Shown here: one piece after another, positions 43,148 through 55,249 of the stretch
Numbering within the stretch: the first letter of the stretch is position 1
How the letters are laid out: each line of letters opens with the position of its first letter
From: Gnomoniopsis sp. IMI 355080
Taxonomy: Eukaryota > Ascomycota > Sordariomycetes > Diaporthales > Gnomoniaceae
Direction of reading: 5' to 3'
DNA length: 64,000 bases
Assembly (NCBI GenBank): GCA_027946555.1
Contig: JAPEVC010000026.1
Span: 62,001-126,000, forward strand
Made by a program: the position numbers and the translations under genes
The notes under the pieces: model-generated
The model's input: the letters and a program-made list of their open reading frames with translations, nothing else
What the model was told of the DNA's origin: nothing
Databases searched by the model: none

Positions 43148-44812
43148 TCAAATAGACCTTTCTTCCTTTGCCTTATTGTCACGGTGTCGCTTTTCCTTGC
43201 GAGCGACCCGTCTCCTCTCTCTCCAAGACTTGTTGAGGTGTCCTCTGTTCTTCCAGAACCACTTCTGGAAGTCCTGATATTTATCAATGATCTCCTCCCC
43301 GTCCTCTCCAATCTCTGCCCTTGCTCTATCATCAGCCTTGTCATCTATATCATCTTCCTCACGATCTTCCTGGACGTCCTCTAGAGTATCCTCGTCGCCT
43401 CCCAGGGGCCATATCCTCGAAATTCTGCTCGGGTGCGCAGTGTCAGGTGTAGGAGCAGCACTTCTAGTGTTCCTCCACTCATAGTCCTGTTTGGAATACG
43501 GCGTCATAGGTGGTTGAGACCCTTGGAAAGAGCTGTCGTCCTTCATAAAGGCTTGTGCTTCCTGATCCTCATCGTCCTCCATGTCATCTCCGAGGCCACC
43601 GCCAAAGGTAAAGAGCTCGGTGTCAGCAGAAGCTCTCGGAGTAGCAGCTGTACCTGCGTCATTTGGCTGCTGTCGTTTGTACAGGGCCTCGAGTGGATGC
43701 ACCTTGGCAGCTGTCGGGGTGGGTGTTGCCGGGATCTGGATGGTAAGGCTGCGCATCGAGGCTGAGGACTTGGGCCTTGCTGCTGAATCAGACTCAATGA
43801 CAGCTTCAGAATTCTTAGACCTAGCAAAAGACAGCTCGTTGTCCAGCGTCATCGTATCCCGTCTGGAGGGAGAATCATCATCGTCCGAAGAAATGCCACT
43901 GCTGCTGGTGGTATCGTCGTCCGCTTCGGTGGTCTGGGAGCGACCTTGTATCGAGGAAACCTGCAACTTGGGCACAGTCGTAGGCCTGGTGCTCTTTACC
44001 TCCTCCAGAATAGTACCATCCTCCTTGACCCAGCCTTTTCCTTCCACGTAGGATGCCCCTTCTCTTCCTGTCTCAGGAGGGGGTTGGGTCGTCTTAAGAA
44101 AGGTAGCAAATTTGGTGTTATTCTCAAACTCGTGGACCAGAACTTCCCGGTTCTTGTTCTTCTTGGACTTTTTTCGGTCTCGTCCAGTGCTGTCATCCAC
44201 TTTATTGGGCGGTAGCCGAGTTTTGACGAGTGCTTCTGGCCTGTCCGTATACTGAGACTCAGGTTCCTGTCGCCTCCTCTTTTGCTTCTTCTCTTCCTTC
44301 TTATCTGACCTTGCACGTTTCTTTTCCTCATCTTTGGCCTTCTTCTTCTTAGCCTGGGCCTCCTCTGGGGTCACTGTCCAGCCTCGCTTCACCTTCCGAC
44401 CATCCTCCAGCTCCACGCCGACAATCTCCATATTGTCGCGCTTTCGCTTCTTATCCTTCTTGTCCGATTTGGATTTCTTGGATTTGGTTGTGGCATTGGG
44501 GTCCACGATGGCATCCGGGATGGGAACCGGCATGTTTTCTGGTCGAGCGGGTTCGATGTGGATTTTGGCGCCCCTGAGAGTCGCGCCGTTGAGCTTGTTC
44601 TTGATCTTGACGGCGTCAGCGGCAGGAAGATCTACGAAACCGTACCGCTTGTCCGGAAAGGTCTGAATGGAGTGGTAAGAGATGCGACGGGCGTTTGGGA
44701 GGACCGCTGAAGGTACAATGACCTTGAGAAGCTCCGAGTCGAAAGGAGTGATGTGCAGACGAGAGTAGCCTGCGTCTGCAGGAGAGGTTTTGAGGGCGAC
44801 CTTCTCCTTCAT
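43148..44812 (-). CDS. RRM-containing nucleolar protein, Nop8-like
   Basis: A single exon of 554 codons from ATG 44812 (MKEKVALKTSPADAGYSRLH). An N-terminal RRM-type fold is visible: SRLHITPFDSELLKVI, then KRYGFVDLPAADAVKIKNKLNG (RNP1-like) and AKIHIEPARPE. The middle is very lysine-rich with nuclear-localisation runs (KKSKSDKKDKKRKR). An acidic, Ser/Asp-rich part follows (TSSSGISSDDDDSPSRRD), and the C-terminus reads FQKWFWKNRGHLNKSWRERR, the Trp/Arg block I associate with Nop8. Nop8 is needed for 60S ribosome biogenesis in the nucleolus. The assignment rests on this architecture, so another nucleolar RRM protein is possible. The upstream frame extension begins with TTG and was ignored. Confidence 0.75.
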   Translation of the reverse strand: MKEKVALKTSPADAGYSRLHITPFDSELLKVIVPSAVLPNARRISYHSIQTFPDKRYGFVDLPAADAVKIKNKLNGATLRGAKIHIEPARPENMPVPIPDAIVDPNATTKSKKSKSDKKDKKRKRDNMEIVGVELEDGRKVKRGWTVTPEEAQAKKKKAKDEEKKRARSDKKEEKKQKRRRQEPESQYTDRPEALVKTRLPPNKVDDSTGRDRKKSKKNKNREVLVHEFENNTKFATFLKTTQPPPETGREGASYVEGKGWVKEDGTILEEVKSTRPTTVPKLQVSSIQGRSQTTEADDDTTSSSGISSDDDDSPSRRDTMTLDNELSFARSKNSEAVIESDSAARPKSSASMRSLTIQIPATPTPTAAKVHPLEALYKRQQPNDAGTAATPRASADTELFTFGGGLGDDMEDDEDQEAQAFMKDDSSFQGSQPPMTPYSKQDYEWRNTRSAAPTPDTAHPSRISRIWPLGGDEDTLEDVQEDREEDDIDDKADDRARAEIGEDGEEIIDKYQDFQKWFWKNRGHLNKSWRERRRVARKEKRHRDNKAKEERSI

Positions 44813-46136
44813 CGAGAGAGCGCGCTGACACAAGCCACCAAAGCGAAGGATTCGCGTTCTTAGGGAAGGATGAAAGTGTAAAATTACTAAATGAAGTAAG
44901 ACGGGTCAGCATTCGAATTTGGAAAATGCAAGTGACCGACCGCGATAACCAACCGATAAGAACATTTATTCGGCCCGGCCCATAAAACTGCCCACCCCCC
45001 TGTCCCCTCCTTTCGGGACGAACTAGTCGACAACATCACGAAGCAGATGGCTCCACTTTGTTTATGTTAGTATGTACTATTGACTTCATAGACGACAGAA
45101 ATTATTTGCGCCAAGCCTCGAACCATCATGAATCAGAAATGGCGACAATATCATCACAATCCACTAGGCCGGAGTACCAGGGTAATGTTCTGTAGGACAA
45201 CAACTATCTTATCCACTGTCGAGCACAATTCGTTGTTTGTGAACTTCCCCCAACTCATCGTCAGCCCGCCTTTTTTTCTCTCCTACCTCCACGATATCCA
45301 CCCATTCGGAGTCACAGGAGTCATCAGAGGCTCACTTTGGAGTAGGTTGCCGCTAGACATCTTCTAGGTCAATATGGACAGGTACTTCCTTTGGGATTCC
45401 AAAGTGACTGACATATACTTCCCTGTACCTCTCTCGATCTCGGAAGCTACTCCTGTGGTCTGTATATGTCCGTGGTTTGAGGGCCTATCGTCCCTCGCAC
45501 GCCTACGCAAAAAGCGTACATGGGTTGTGTCTAGGTGCAAGTGACATTACGACATAATTTATCTATCTGGCGATGACTTTGCCCGAGCCGTGTCTACAGA
45601 GTCTGAAGCATAATATCCAGACTTCCGGGCTGTGAAATTATGAACGCATAGTCAGTCGTACCTTCCAGGGAACCACTTGACAATTTATGAATGTCACAGT
45701 CGGTCCCATACTGGCGAGACAGCGTCTGTTATTGGTATTGTTCCACGACCTCTAGTGCTGCTGCACCACCTACCTACGTTGCTCCAATTACTCCGATGCC
45801 CAATTGATTATCTGCTGAACTATTAATCCTAAAGCCGGCTCCTCTTTCGCTTTAGTTTAATCTTTTCACCATTGTCCGGTCTTCGAAGCGTGACCTGAAA
45901 GTTGGGCTCAATGGCCACCTCCACGGATGATCCCGAAGAACAATCCGATCCCTCTGTGTCGAGTGGCACCCTTGGCGTAGCCTTTTTACATAATGATACC
46001 GGTCCGTTAGAGTCATATTTGTGGTGTCGAATCCGTCCGTGGTACTTGATATCCCAGACCTGGCTAACAAGAGCCAGAAAATAGGCGCGCCTGTTCACCT
46101 AGAGGGTCATACGACAGAGTTTTAAGCGGCGAGGAC
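44813..46136. other. Intergenic with candidate small exons
   Basis: Mostly featureless. Around 45829-46098 both strands carry short protein-like frames: plus ATG 45911 (MATSTDDPEEQSDPSVSSG) could be a first exon for the next gene, with GCTAAC about 14 nt before an AG acceptor; minus ends in a KRKRSRL tail. Neither is firm. Confidence 0.4.
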
Positions 46137-47096
46137 ATGGGTGAACTGCTCGTTGCCGTCAAAGCCTATCTCGAGGAAGCTACCAAGACACACTCGGTAC
46201 TCCAAGGATCAGAGACTTCGCTCAATGATCGGGTCTACACATGGACGGCCAACGACAGCGAGTTACGCGGACTGCTGCACCGTATTCTCGATGCAACCGA
46301 ATGTTCTAGACGACTCGATATCGAAAATGCATCCATCTCATCTCCAGTTTCGACTTTGTCAGACCAGTGCCCTCGAATTCTCCAAATCATGAATCCTGTT
46401 ACAGTAGGTCCTGCCACGACCATCAGCTTGCCAGAAGCATCTTTCACCTCCGACGGACGGGCGCAGAGAAGACGTCGAATTTCGACCATCGCAACCATCT
46501 TCTCCCAGGACAATGTCACCGAGATCACCTGGCAGGCCAACCTGGACCGATTAGAAGCCGCTGGTGATCCCCGGCATTCGCCCGTAGGAAGCGATGTCTC
46601 GCGTCTCTCCCCGAGTACTAATAGGAGCTCAAACGAGACCTTGCGAGAGTCCCGGATGCCAGAAAGCCAGACCGGAGCGGGAGGCCCAATTGATTCCAGT
46701 CTTTGTATCCAAGATAAGCCAAGCACACGACAGCGGAGCTCCATGGTCGTCATGACAAGTGCAGACGATACGAACCAACAAGCCGCGAGCGAAGTCGAAC
46801 AAGCCGAAGAAAACGAATCCTACCTCAGCAGGTTCCGCAAGAAGAGTGTACAGTTCGGGCATGCCATAGGGTCCTTCATGAACGGTGACTTCCGCAACGC
46901 CGACCACAAGCCGAGGCGTGAATCTACTGTCGTCCGACTTCGTACCGCACTCGATCGCATCGAACCTTCTCGTCCAAATCAAGATGCTGCTATTTTCGGC
47001 GCATTCACCGGTGCACGACCCATTGATGTCGTCAGTCAGTACCATGCGCGCAGGCCGGGCCCACCAAGCAATACCTGCTCAGAAGACGGACGGTAG
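46137..47096 (+). CDS. Hypothetical protein
   Basis: Open frame of 319 codons from ATG 46137 (MGELLVAVKAYLEEATKTHS). The frame is also open just upstream (GSYDRVLSGED), so an upstream exon is likely and the start is uncertain. The protein is Ser/Thr-rich and mostly disordered, with an amphipathic N-terminal helix region, RRRRIST and a YLSRFRKKSVQFGHAIGSFM segment that could bind a partner. No recognised domain. The protein-like composition over the whole span supports coding. Confidence 0.55.
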   Translation: MGELLVAVKAYLEEATKTHSVLQGSETSLNDRVYTWTANDSELRGLLHRILDATECSRRLDIENASISSPVSTLSDQCPRILQIMNPVTVGPATTISLPEASFTSDGRAQRRRRISTIATIFSQDNVTEITWQANLDRLEAAGDPRHSPVGSDVSRLSPSTNRSSNETLRESRMPESQTGAGGPIDSSLCIQDKPSTRQRSSMVVMTSADDTNQQAASEVEQAEENESYLSRFRKKSVQFGHAIGSFMNGDFRNADHKPRRESTVVRLRTALDRIEPSRPNQDAAIFGAFTGARPIDVVSQYHARRPGPPSNTCSEDGR

Positions 47097-48328
47097 CATC
47101 GCTGTGTGCAGCATGAGGTGACGGAAACGCCTCCGGGCTAACGGGTACGAGTATAACTCCGGAAAGATTGCTCGGACCAGGAAGCCCCTGACAGGCGCTG
47201 TTATCGAACACATGTCGAGAGGTTGTGAAGATGGGATGGCGCAGAAGCCTTTCGATACATGTGACAAAGGCTCTATTACCGTGTTCTCGGAACAGCCACT
47301 GTGGCACTCAGAGCTACATCAGACCTCGATGACGTGGCAAGACAAGTTGCACCTTTAATTACAAACGCGTAGCACGACCTATGGGCGTGACCGGGGGTGG
47401 TTTGGGCCATGAAGACCCATTTGATGTAGGAGGCAGTGTACTGGTGGGTTGGGACGGCAGCGACGGGAGCGAAGTCTGCCTTGTAGAACTTTAAATCTAG
47501 AAACGCGCGGGCTGGAAATAGACCAATGAGCGGAGGCACTCCGGATAATCCACTCCCCTTTTCAGGCTAGCCATGCATTATGATAGTACATAATAGTTCA
47601 TAACTGATATTCGCCATTGGGACATCGGCGTCTATGCAAAGACCGCGGGATTTCCGATTGTGAACGAGTTGAATGCCTAACTTTGCCTAGTTCCATCCGA
47701 TTCTGTTGTGGTCCAGGCAAAGATCTAAGAAGGCAATCGTCAAAGCGATACAGTAGTAACGTGTAGTACTATGTATTATAGAGCCAACTCTGCTGCGTAG
47801 TCTTCGAGCCTATAGTTAGGCTGTACAGGTAGGAAGCTCGGTATAGTCGCCCACATAGCCTACGTTGGATAGCGTCGTACTGGCAAGTCGACGACGTCGG
47901 CGACAAGGTCTGCCTGGCTACAAGCAGGCAATCTCCATGGCCCGAACCCGATTGGTCTCTTCTCGGGACCAGGACAGTGATGTGCCAGCTTCTATGCAAT
48001 TCTCATGGCGGGACTGGCCGGGTAAGAGCATAGTTCGTTTCATCTTCTACTGTGCACTATTATGTTGGCTTCACCAGGCGCGGGCGCTGCCGAAAAGTAA
48101 GAGGCAAGGGGCTGGCTGTGTTATAGTAGGCATCGCAACTTTCCGCGTCACATTAGTAAAGTTACCAACGCCTTTCTGAGAATGGAAGTCTATTTGACAT
48201 GTGCCAGGTTTTTGACATCAGTCAACACTTACATACAAGTGCCCCACCCATCACGTCCATCTGAATCCAGTGTCCTGACGGTCCTCTGATTGTTTGACTG
48301 ACCTCCGGAAGCACGCTTTGGGAACACG
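47097..48328. other. Intergenic, no gene seen
   Basis: Short overlapping frames only. The right end is the promoter of the Zn2Cys6 regulator. Confidence 0.45.
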
Positions 48329-50406
48329 ATGGTCAACACAGGCAAACCCTCCGGCGCATGTGGCGTGTGCCGAGAGCGGCGGATCAAATGCGACGAGACC
48401 AAGCCGGTGTGCCTGAAATGCACGCGGTCCGGCCGGACATGCTCGGGCTACTCACACGGTCTCAAGCTGCGCGACCAGACCCAAAAGACCATCATCAAGG
48501 CGCGCCTCGGGAAGCCCAGGACCAAGAGCCAGCGGCGCACCAGCGTGGAGACGGGGGACACCAAGAGCCCGCCAACACCGGCCTCGGCGCAAACACCGCC
48601 GACGCCGAGGCAGAAGGTCGGGAAGGCGCGTAGTCTTTCGCTTCCTGAGGCTGGGGGAGGCGACTGCTGGTCGACGAATGGCGTCGACTATGCGGGAAAG
48701 AGGAGGAAGAAGAGTGCGGCGACCGCGCAGCAGGAATCGTGCTCGTTCGAGTGGCAGGTGGAAGAGGACGCGCTTGTGGATCCCCTACTGTGGCAGACGA
48801 TCGACACTCCCATCGTTGACCAAGCGCGCTGTTACTTCCTATCCAGTGAGTGGTTTTCCAGAAGACGACGACGATACGGATACAGTATCGTCAAGACTGT
48901 GGCCCAGAAGAATCACCAGGCTACGAGTGAAAGGAAGGTCACTGACAATAGGTATCAGATTACGTTGTGTATAGCCCTCGAAGTCCTGAAGGAGGCATGC
49001 TCACGTTCATCCCATCCCTGTTAGCAACCAACGAAGCAGCAAAAGAGCACTTCGAAGACCTCTTCTCAGCCGTCTCGATCGCCGCCTTCTCTATGCGGCC
49101 TAACGCCTCCCATGCCGCGCCCTCTGGCCGGACGTACTATGGTCGGGGCGTGGAAAGTCTGAGGAAATCGCTTGGAGACAAGATATTGGCTAGGTCTGAT
49201 GCCACCCTTGCTTCTACCATCTTGTTGGGATTTTACGAGGTAGAGTCTTTCCTGATATGTGCTTCAGACCGGACACCGGGCGTTTCTGACGAGACACAGG
49301 GTATTGTAAACGAGGGCGTTGGGCTTGTCTCATATAACCCACATTTCAAAGGCGCTATAACACTCCTGCGGATGAGAGAAGGAGAACAGTTCTCCACCAG
49401 CCACGGTACGGAAATGTTCAACTTCGTGATGCAAGTTCTAGTAAGTAGAAGCAATTAGTTGCTGGCCGGCCACACCAAGCCAGATGTATCTCCAAAGTCA
49501 TGTCACCCTGACAATAATGCGTGTAATATAGATGCGCCAGTATGTCCTGAGTCTCACTTGCTCCGAGGACGACGTCTGCCGCTGGTCCAATCAGGCCGGC
49601 TTGCGGCTCAAGAAACACCAACGGCCACACCTCGCCGCCATGTACGTCGGCCATCTGCGCCAAAAAGCGGCGCGCCTCCTCGACACCGACGAGCGGAACG
49701 CCAAGAGCACACAAGAGGCCATGGAGATCCTCGGCACGGCACAAAAGTTTGAGAAGATGGTGACACAGAGCTTTGAGGCGGAGGCCACGGAGCTGCTCGG
49801 CGAGCGGGTCGAGGCCTCGCCCGACGCGAATGGTATAAGCGACTTCAAATTGGTATACTCGGACTGGTGGACGGCGTCGCGGAGCTTGAACAAGTTTGCG
49901 TTCCGGCTGTTACTCTGCCACATCATCGCGGATACAACAGACTGGCTCTGCGACGGGCCGGATGCGCCGCAGTTCCAGGGCTCCGGGATGAAGGCGGCGG
50001 CAATTGCGAAGAGGGATATTGACAGCATCATCGCGAGCATCCCGTACCTGTGCGCATGGAAGGGGAGCCAGCAAAACAGGGGCGCGTCGTCGCCTTGTGG
50101 CCGGGACGATGCTACTTCCACGCAGGGGATCACGTCCATGTTGGTCATTTGGCCGCTGTACCTCGCTGGAAAAAGCCGTTTCGCAACGGTGGAGCAGAAA
50201 GAGTACATACGACAAAAGTTGGCATGGATGGCGGAGAACATGGGCGTCAGACATGCACTAGGCGTGTCTAAGGTACGGAACCCCCCCCCCTTCTCCCCAG
50301 GCCCTTGGTCCTCACGCGAATCATTTGCGCGTGGCGAGACGATTTGATTCCTAGGCGCTAACCTTGCTTTCTTTTACAGTACTTGAAGCTGCTGGAAGCA
50401 AAGTAA
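48329..50406 (+). CDS. Zn2Cys6 binuclear-cluster transcription factor
   Basis: Exons 48329-48845, 48959-49239, 49300-49440, 49532-50272 and 50380-50406 join in phase to 568 aa. The N-terminal zinc cluster is exact: C-x2-C-x6-C-x6-C-x2-C-x6-C (CGVCRERRIKC, then CLKCTRSGRTC). A basic linker follows (KARLGKPRTKSQRR) and then a Pro/Thr-rich part. The rest has the fungal-specific regulator look (MLTFIPSLLATNEAAKEHF, LASTILLGFYE, HFKGAITLLRMR, AYL-type C-terminal helices LAWMAENMGVRHALG). Intron 49240-49299 is 60 bp and in frame; removing it restores FYE-GIVNEG spacing. The last exon is only 27 nt (YLKLLEAK). It is a nuclear DNA-binding regulator, target unknown; no metabolic cluster is adjacent. 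Confidence 0.88.
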
Positions 50407-51327
50407 GCCTATGCGAGAAACCCTAGTACACACATCGCACGCCTAGAAAAGAACCAGGAAACTAGAGGAAAGTCGCAGACGACACGAGCGTCTTACGAAG
50501 CAATACAGCCTTGCTCAGGAGACGACGTCCCTATGGTGGAGACCAAGAGTAGCGTCGCTTTGTCGACCAGTGGGTTACGGCTGGCATTCCGACAAGACCC
50601 AGGGAGGATTCAAGAGGCGTTAAGAATTGCAAAAGACTTTCGAGCCACTCAACAAGGGCAAAATCATCGATTGTATGAGTAGTGGAGTGGGTCAAAAGCA
50701 CCGCCAAGACTCAGGAGGCGATCTGGTACCGCATTGCTTGGCCAAACCACCATGCTGGGGTACGGCTGTAGCAGCTTGGCTTTTTTGGGATCCTGCAGGC
50801 CAGGGTGAGGGCATTTCTGAAGCGAATTTTCCCAAACCTTGATTTTAAGCATAAATACTCCGTTAGCAAGACAAAATTTAAAGGAGACCACACGATCCCA
50901 GAAGAGAGAAAAAAACCCATGGCCCGAGGGGCACTGTATGAGATCTGAAGCGCGCTTTAGTGCTGTAAATGGTAAACGAGTCGCGAGGACTCGCGCGCCC
51001 TTTCCAGGGATCGTCTCCGTTTGTGGTTTGATCGTCCCGCCGGCCAATTCATTCTCGGCGTGAAACCCCATGCGTTGCATACAGCATCTCATCGCAGGAC
51101 AGCCAGCCATGTAAGATGGTTGGAGATGTATAAGATGTTTTGTTCATCCGGTCCTGATAATAAGAGCGATCTTGTTTGGATCGTCCCAAGGTGTAGTCTT
51201 CGCTTGAGCTGCTTTTTGTTCTTCAACCCATTGAGTACGTTGACCGTCTCATCCACAGCATTCCGGCACGTATTCGCTTCGCAAAACACTCGTTGAACAA
51301 CCCAAAGGAAAACTCCGCGCGAGGTCC
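50407..51327. other. Intergenic, no gene seen
   Basis: Short frames on both strands only. A run of about 9 C lies inside the last intron of the preceding gene (near 50281). Confidence 0.45.
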
Positions 51328-51984
51328 ATGATAATGCGTTCCACAGCCTCTTTCATTCTAGCACTTACCGGCCTGTCGCTGGGCCGTGCTGGTTAGTCGT
51401 CCCATGCCCAGCTTTTAAGCTGTGCTCTGTGCACTGAAACTGACAAATCGGGGTTTAAAGCACCATCCGAAGTGTCGTCTCGACAAGCCGCTGCGGCATG
51501 CTTTGTAGTTGGCAAGGAAACACTGCCCGCCGAGGTAGCAGACTCGGTCACGGCCATTCAATCATCCGTAACCTGCGGATCAGGGACGACCATCGACAAC
51601 GTGCCCGACGTCACTTCAGGCGCGGTGTCGTTCAGTGACGTGGACTTTTCAAAATCCAGCGATACTCCGTTGCAGTTCGCACTCAACACCTTCAACACGT
51701 CGTCGCCGTTGGCCGATACGGATCTGCAAACCGTCCAGGATCAGCTTAATGTGTATTTGGCTACAGAGGCAGGCCTGCGCTCCGTGGGTGGCAGTTTGGC
51801 GATCAAAGTGCCCAAGTTCTTTCTGGCGATGCAGGTTAGTAGGATTCAAACGGCCCAGGGCAACCCGCCAACGGACGCGGGACAACAGGTCGACCATCTG
51901 AGGGATAAGGTGACCAAGAACGCGGCGGGCGAGAGCCAGGATCTGCTGGACCAGGTTACGCAGCTGGCCACAGTTTTGAGCTGA
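51328..51984 (+). CDS. Secreted hypothetical protein
   Basis: Exons 51328-51391 and 51461-51984 join in phase (69-bp intron GTTAGT...AAAG) to 195 aa. A signal peptide is clear (MIMRSTASFILALTGLSLGRA); a second ATG lies two codons in. The mature part has two cysteines (AAACFVVG and VTCGSGTT), is rich in Ser, Thr, Val and Gln and looks helical in the C-terminal half (QTVQDQLNVYLATEAGLRSV, DLLDQVTQLATVLS). No family recognised. It lies convergent to the holocytochrome c synthase gene. Confidence 0.65.
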
Positions 51985-52301
51985 GAAAACCATGGACTTT
52001 TTACGCATGACGGTGTCGATGCGACTGGTCACATCTGCGGTCTGTGAATATGTTCTACTTTTTTTTTTCTACAACATGAGGGACATGAGGGGAGTAATTT
52101 GAACATGATGAAAATGAGGCCTTCCAGAATCATGATGGAGTAAAGACGCACCGCACCATCCGTTGAGGAATTCCAGACCAAGACGCCAGCTGATATCCAA
52201 TCTCATGAAATGCAATTCAATCCGCTGAAACCAAAGTCACTTCTTGACAAAATCCTCGAGGTCCACCAGGACGGTGTTATTCCGTCAAATGTAGAGGCGA
52301 C
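51985..52301. other. Convergent 3' intergenic region
   Basis: Between the ends of two converging genes; contains a T-run near 52060. No gene seen. Confidence 0.45.
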
Positions 52302-53437
52302 TTACTGGCCCTTAGGCCGCTGATTGGTCTCGCGGGCCTCCCCTCCGCTGGCGCGCCACCATACATCGCCACCCCACCTTATCAATCGCTCCGCGGCACC
52401 AGAAGGAGTGAGAGCAGGTCGAACATCGAGGTAGAAGACAGGCTCGCCAGTAGGTTCGGGGGCCCCTTCGTAGTAGTCGATAACATAGCGGACTTCCTTT
52501 CGTTCGCCGTTGACGTTCCGTGCGACATACCAGTCGTGTCTGTCAAAGGGCGGCTCCGTGCTATCAAAACGTCAGTATGAAAATTCGTGTACAGGGTTCG
52601 AGATTTGGATTACTGACCCGAATTTGGCCGGGTAGAGCCATCCCATGACCTGGAGCATAGCAGCCTTGGGGGTCATGTCCTGCGGACGGCCTTGAAACCG
52701 TACCAAGGCAGGGGTGATAGGGGGTGTGCCATTCCTCCAGTCAATCAAGCGTTGTGTCTCTTGTGCATTCTCTTCACCACGCTTGCTAATCTCCCAGGCT
52801 CTTGACAAACCGCCGCCAAAGCGCCTTTCCCACTCGACAATCTCGGCCCAGGCGCCCTCGTTGAGGAAGTTGTGGACGGAGACCATGCTCTCGACTGCGG
52901 TGATATCGGTGTCAGTGTGTCCCTTTCGCAGCAAGGCGTTGTACATCTGCTGCGGGGAGGGATACTCCCAGTTGCCGTCACCGGAGCCCTTGGGGATGGA
53001 GCTTGGGTCGCGCTCGACAGGGAGGATGATGGATTGGTTCTGGGCTGGTTTGTTGGAAATTTCGCGGAACATGTAGTTGAGGGGATTGAGCTTTGACAGG
53101 ATGCCTTGGGAAGGCTCTTCGGAGGGAGTTGGATGCCTCTGATTGTGCGGGACGGGACATGACGAGGGCGGAGGGTCTGATGCAGAGGTGGCTGCGGAAC
53201 GGGAGGTGGGCGACGCTGCGCTCAGGGCATCAAGAGTGCCATTGTGCATGGGGCAACTCGGCTGAGAGGACTTCAGTGTCAGTGGTACTGTACACGGGCG
53301 AGGATGGGTGAGAGACTTACAGGAGGGACAGCATCACCCTGCTTGTGATGCGATACTGGACAAGACGCAGGCGGCGCGACTGGCGCAGCGGTCGATGAGG
53401 ATGATGACGGTTGTGGATCAGTCCAGAACCAACCCAT
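52302..53437 (-). CDS. Holocytochrome c/c1 synthase (heme lyase)
   Basis: Exons 53437-53321, 53261-52618 and 52560-52302 join in phase to 339 aa. Introns are 59 bp (GTAAGT...CAG) and 57 bp (GTCAGT...ATAG). The N-terminus (MGWFWTDPQPSSSSS) carries three Cys-Pro heme-binding motifs: SCPVSHHK, SCPMHNG and SCPVPHNQ. The core has LNPLNYMFREISN, PSSIPKGSGDGNWEYPSPQQM (the heme-lyase signature), VHNFLNEGAWAEIVEWE, RFQGRPQDMTPKA and, after the last join, PFDRHDWYV and RYVIDYYEG with FYLDVRPALT. The enzyme attaches heme to the CxxCH of cytochrome c in the mitochondrial intermembrane space. Cyc3 and Cyt2 types are alike at this level, so which cytochrome it serves is open. Confidence 0.92.
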
Positions 53438-54726
53438 GATGTCGGGTCTTATGAAGCTAGAGAGAAGAAGATGCTATGTTGAAAGAAGATGCAGTTTGTA
53501 GAGGGTTCTTGGAAACCGGGACACGCTGTATTTGACGGCCTAGGGTTGTAGAAAAAGAGTATGGATAATGAAAGGTTAGTCGTAATAGATGCACCGAGAC
53601 TGGCGGCAGAAGTTTCGACGTGGGCGACATGGATCTTTCTAGGTCGTCATTCCCGGGAGGGCGCCCTTAACCCGGGGCAATGGGCAGGCGCGCAGGGATC
53701 AACTTTTTAGTGGAGTCGCCTCTTCAACGTCGTCGAATTCCCGGAGAGAACCGGGGCGTGATTATCCACCTACTTACTACTTAGGTAGAAAGTAATGGCA
53801 TTCCTTTTTATGAATCTTTTTATCTCTAGTAGCAGAATGTCTCCCAGCAGATTACATCAGTAGACTCTCTGCCATAATCTAGGTAGTTTAGATACTAACG
53901 CTACACTTGCACGCTTAACAGCCACACAGCATGCATTTGGTTAAATTTAAAGCTGTCGCGATATAGGAAATACAAGTAAACGGAAAATTGATTGGAGTTT
54001 TTGTTCTTCCTAGTTTATCATTTTGTATACTCACCCCGGGCCTGATAGAAAGCTTTGGCCCGTTGAGGTATACTGTGTAGTAGAATCTGCTAATTTAAAA
54101 TACTACCTACGTCGTCCCTGGGGTCGAGGGGATCCGTGGAAATAGCAGAAGGCCCGTGCATCCATCTCCATCCATTCAGGCACTGCACCCCTCCGGCGCT
54201 GCAGCAGATTCCCGCTGGATCATTCCCGTGTAGTTTGGCCAATCCTTTGACCGACTGCTAGGGTCCGTATTAGATGAGCTATGGATTACTACCTTATGTG
54301 GGCTTTCCAGTATTTTAGTCAGATAACACACCTCCCTCGGAATCATACACGGCCCCGTAGATCTGGCAAGGAGGATTCACCTCGCTCGTTCCTTGCATAA
54401 AAATAGGTCGGCTGGTACAAGCTGAGGCCTAGGTGTTGTTGCCTGCAGTGCATGCCGTTTTTGGTGAGCACAGCCAACCAACAGCCCATAATCCTCTCCC
54501 GTTCGCCTTTAAAAGTTGCTGACTTCCTCCCCTTGAACCGTCGCCCTTTCAATATCCGTCCTAGAACCCCAAATCTACCTAACGTGCCTGTGCAGACGGA
54601 TCAATCCCAGGTTTATTAGTTTATGCCCACTTCTAGACGCGGTCGAACATGCACCCAATATACTTATATAATGGATGGCTAATAACAACGTCTTGAACAG
54701 CAAAAGAATACCACCCACGAGACGCC
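53438..54726. other. Intergenic, no gene seen
   Basis: Relatively AT-rich centre with short frames only. Contains CTACTTAGGTAG near 53772, a relative of the recurrent ACCTAGGT motif. The minus frame 54343-54552 has no domain. Confidence 0.45.
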
Positions 54727-55249
54727 ATGAACGGTGACACCATGCCAAAGGACGTCATCGCAGAGTACGAGCTAGCACACCCCGTGGCGGAGCTAGGAAA
54801 ACACCGCCCTTTTTCGCTAACAACATATCTCGAACAGCGCAGGATCAGATCTCGAAGACCTAGTGCCCGAAGGGTACAAACCACCCCCGATAGTAGAGCC
54901 TGAGACAACACCATGGCATATCGACATCAGCGACGCAGACTTCAAGAAGCTCCAAGCCGGCTTCAGGCCAGCAGACCATGACGACAAGTGGTTCTTTTTA
55001 GCCACGGGTCCGGACGAGGCCGGCATCACTTCCATTCACATTATCCGCTTCTTTTCACATATGGTGTTTTACACCCTTAATATTAAGCCCGGCGACGGTG
55101 GCCGCTTTAAAATTGATTCCTTTACCTACGAAAGGCAGGTGTCCGTCCCTAAGACGGAAGAGGAGGCTAAGGAGCATGCCGTGGTCCTGTGCAGAGGTCA
55201 TCTCGAGTGCGAATTCGAGGCGCTCCCCGAATACGACTTTTTTGGTTGA
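54727..55249 (+). CDS. Short conserved-looking hypothetical protein
   Basis: A 7-nt first exon (54727-54733, ATG AAC G) and a 109-bp intron (GTGACA, GCTAAC branch, GCAG) join in phase to exon 54843-55249, giving MNGSDLEDLVPEGYKPPPIV and 137 aa in all. Landmarks are TPWHIDISDADFKKLQAGF, DDKWFFLATGPDEAG, a beta-rich HIIRFFSHMVFYTLNIKP and an acidic end. I have the impression of a small fungal family with a WFxxxxGPD motif, but I cannot name it. No signal peptide. It is next to the NRPS relic, with no evident link. Confidence 0.6.

Noticed and set aside
45829..46098. Minus-strand frame ending KLKRKRSRL
   Set aside because: It competes with a plus-strand candidate first exon; neither strand gives decisive evidence.
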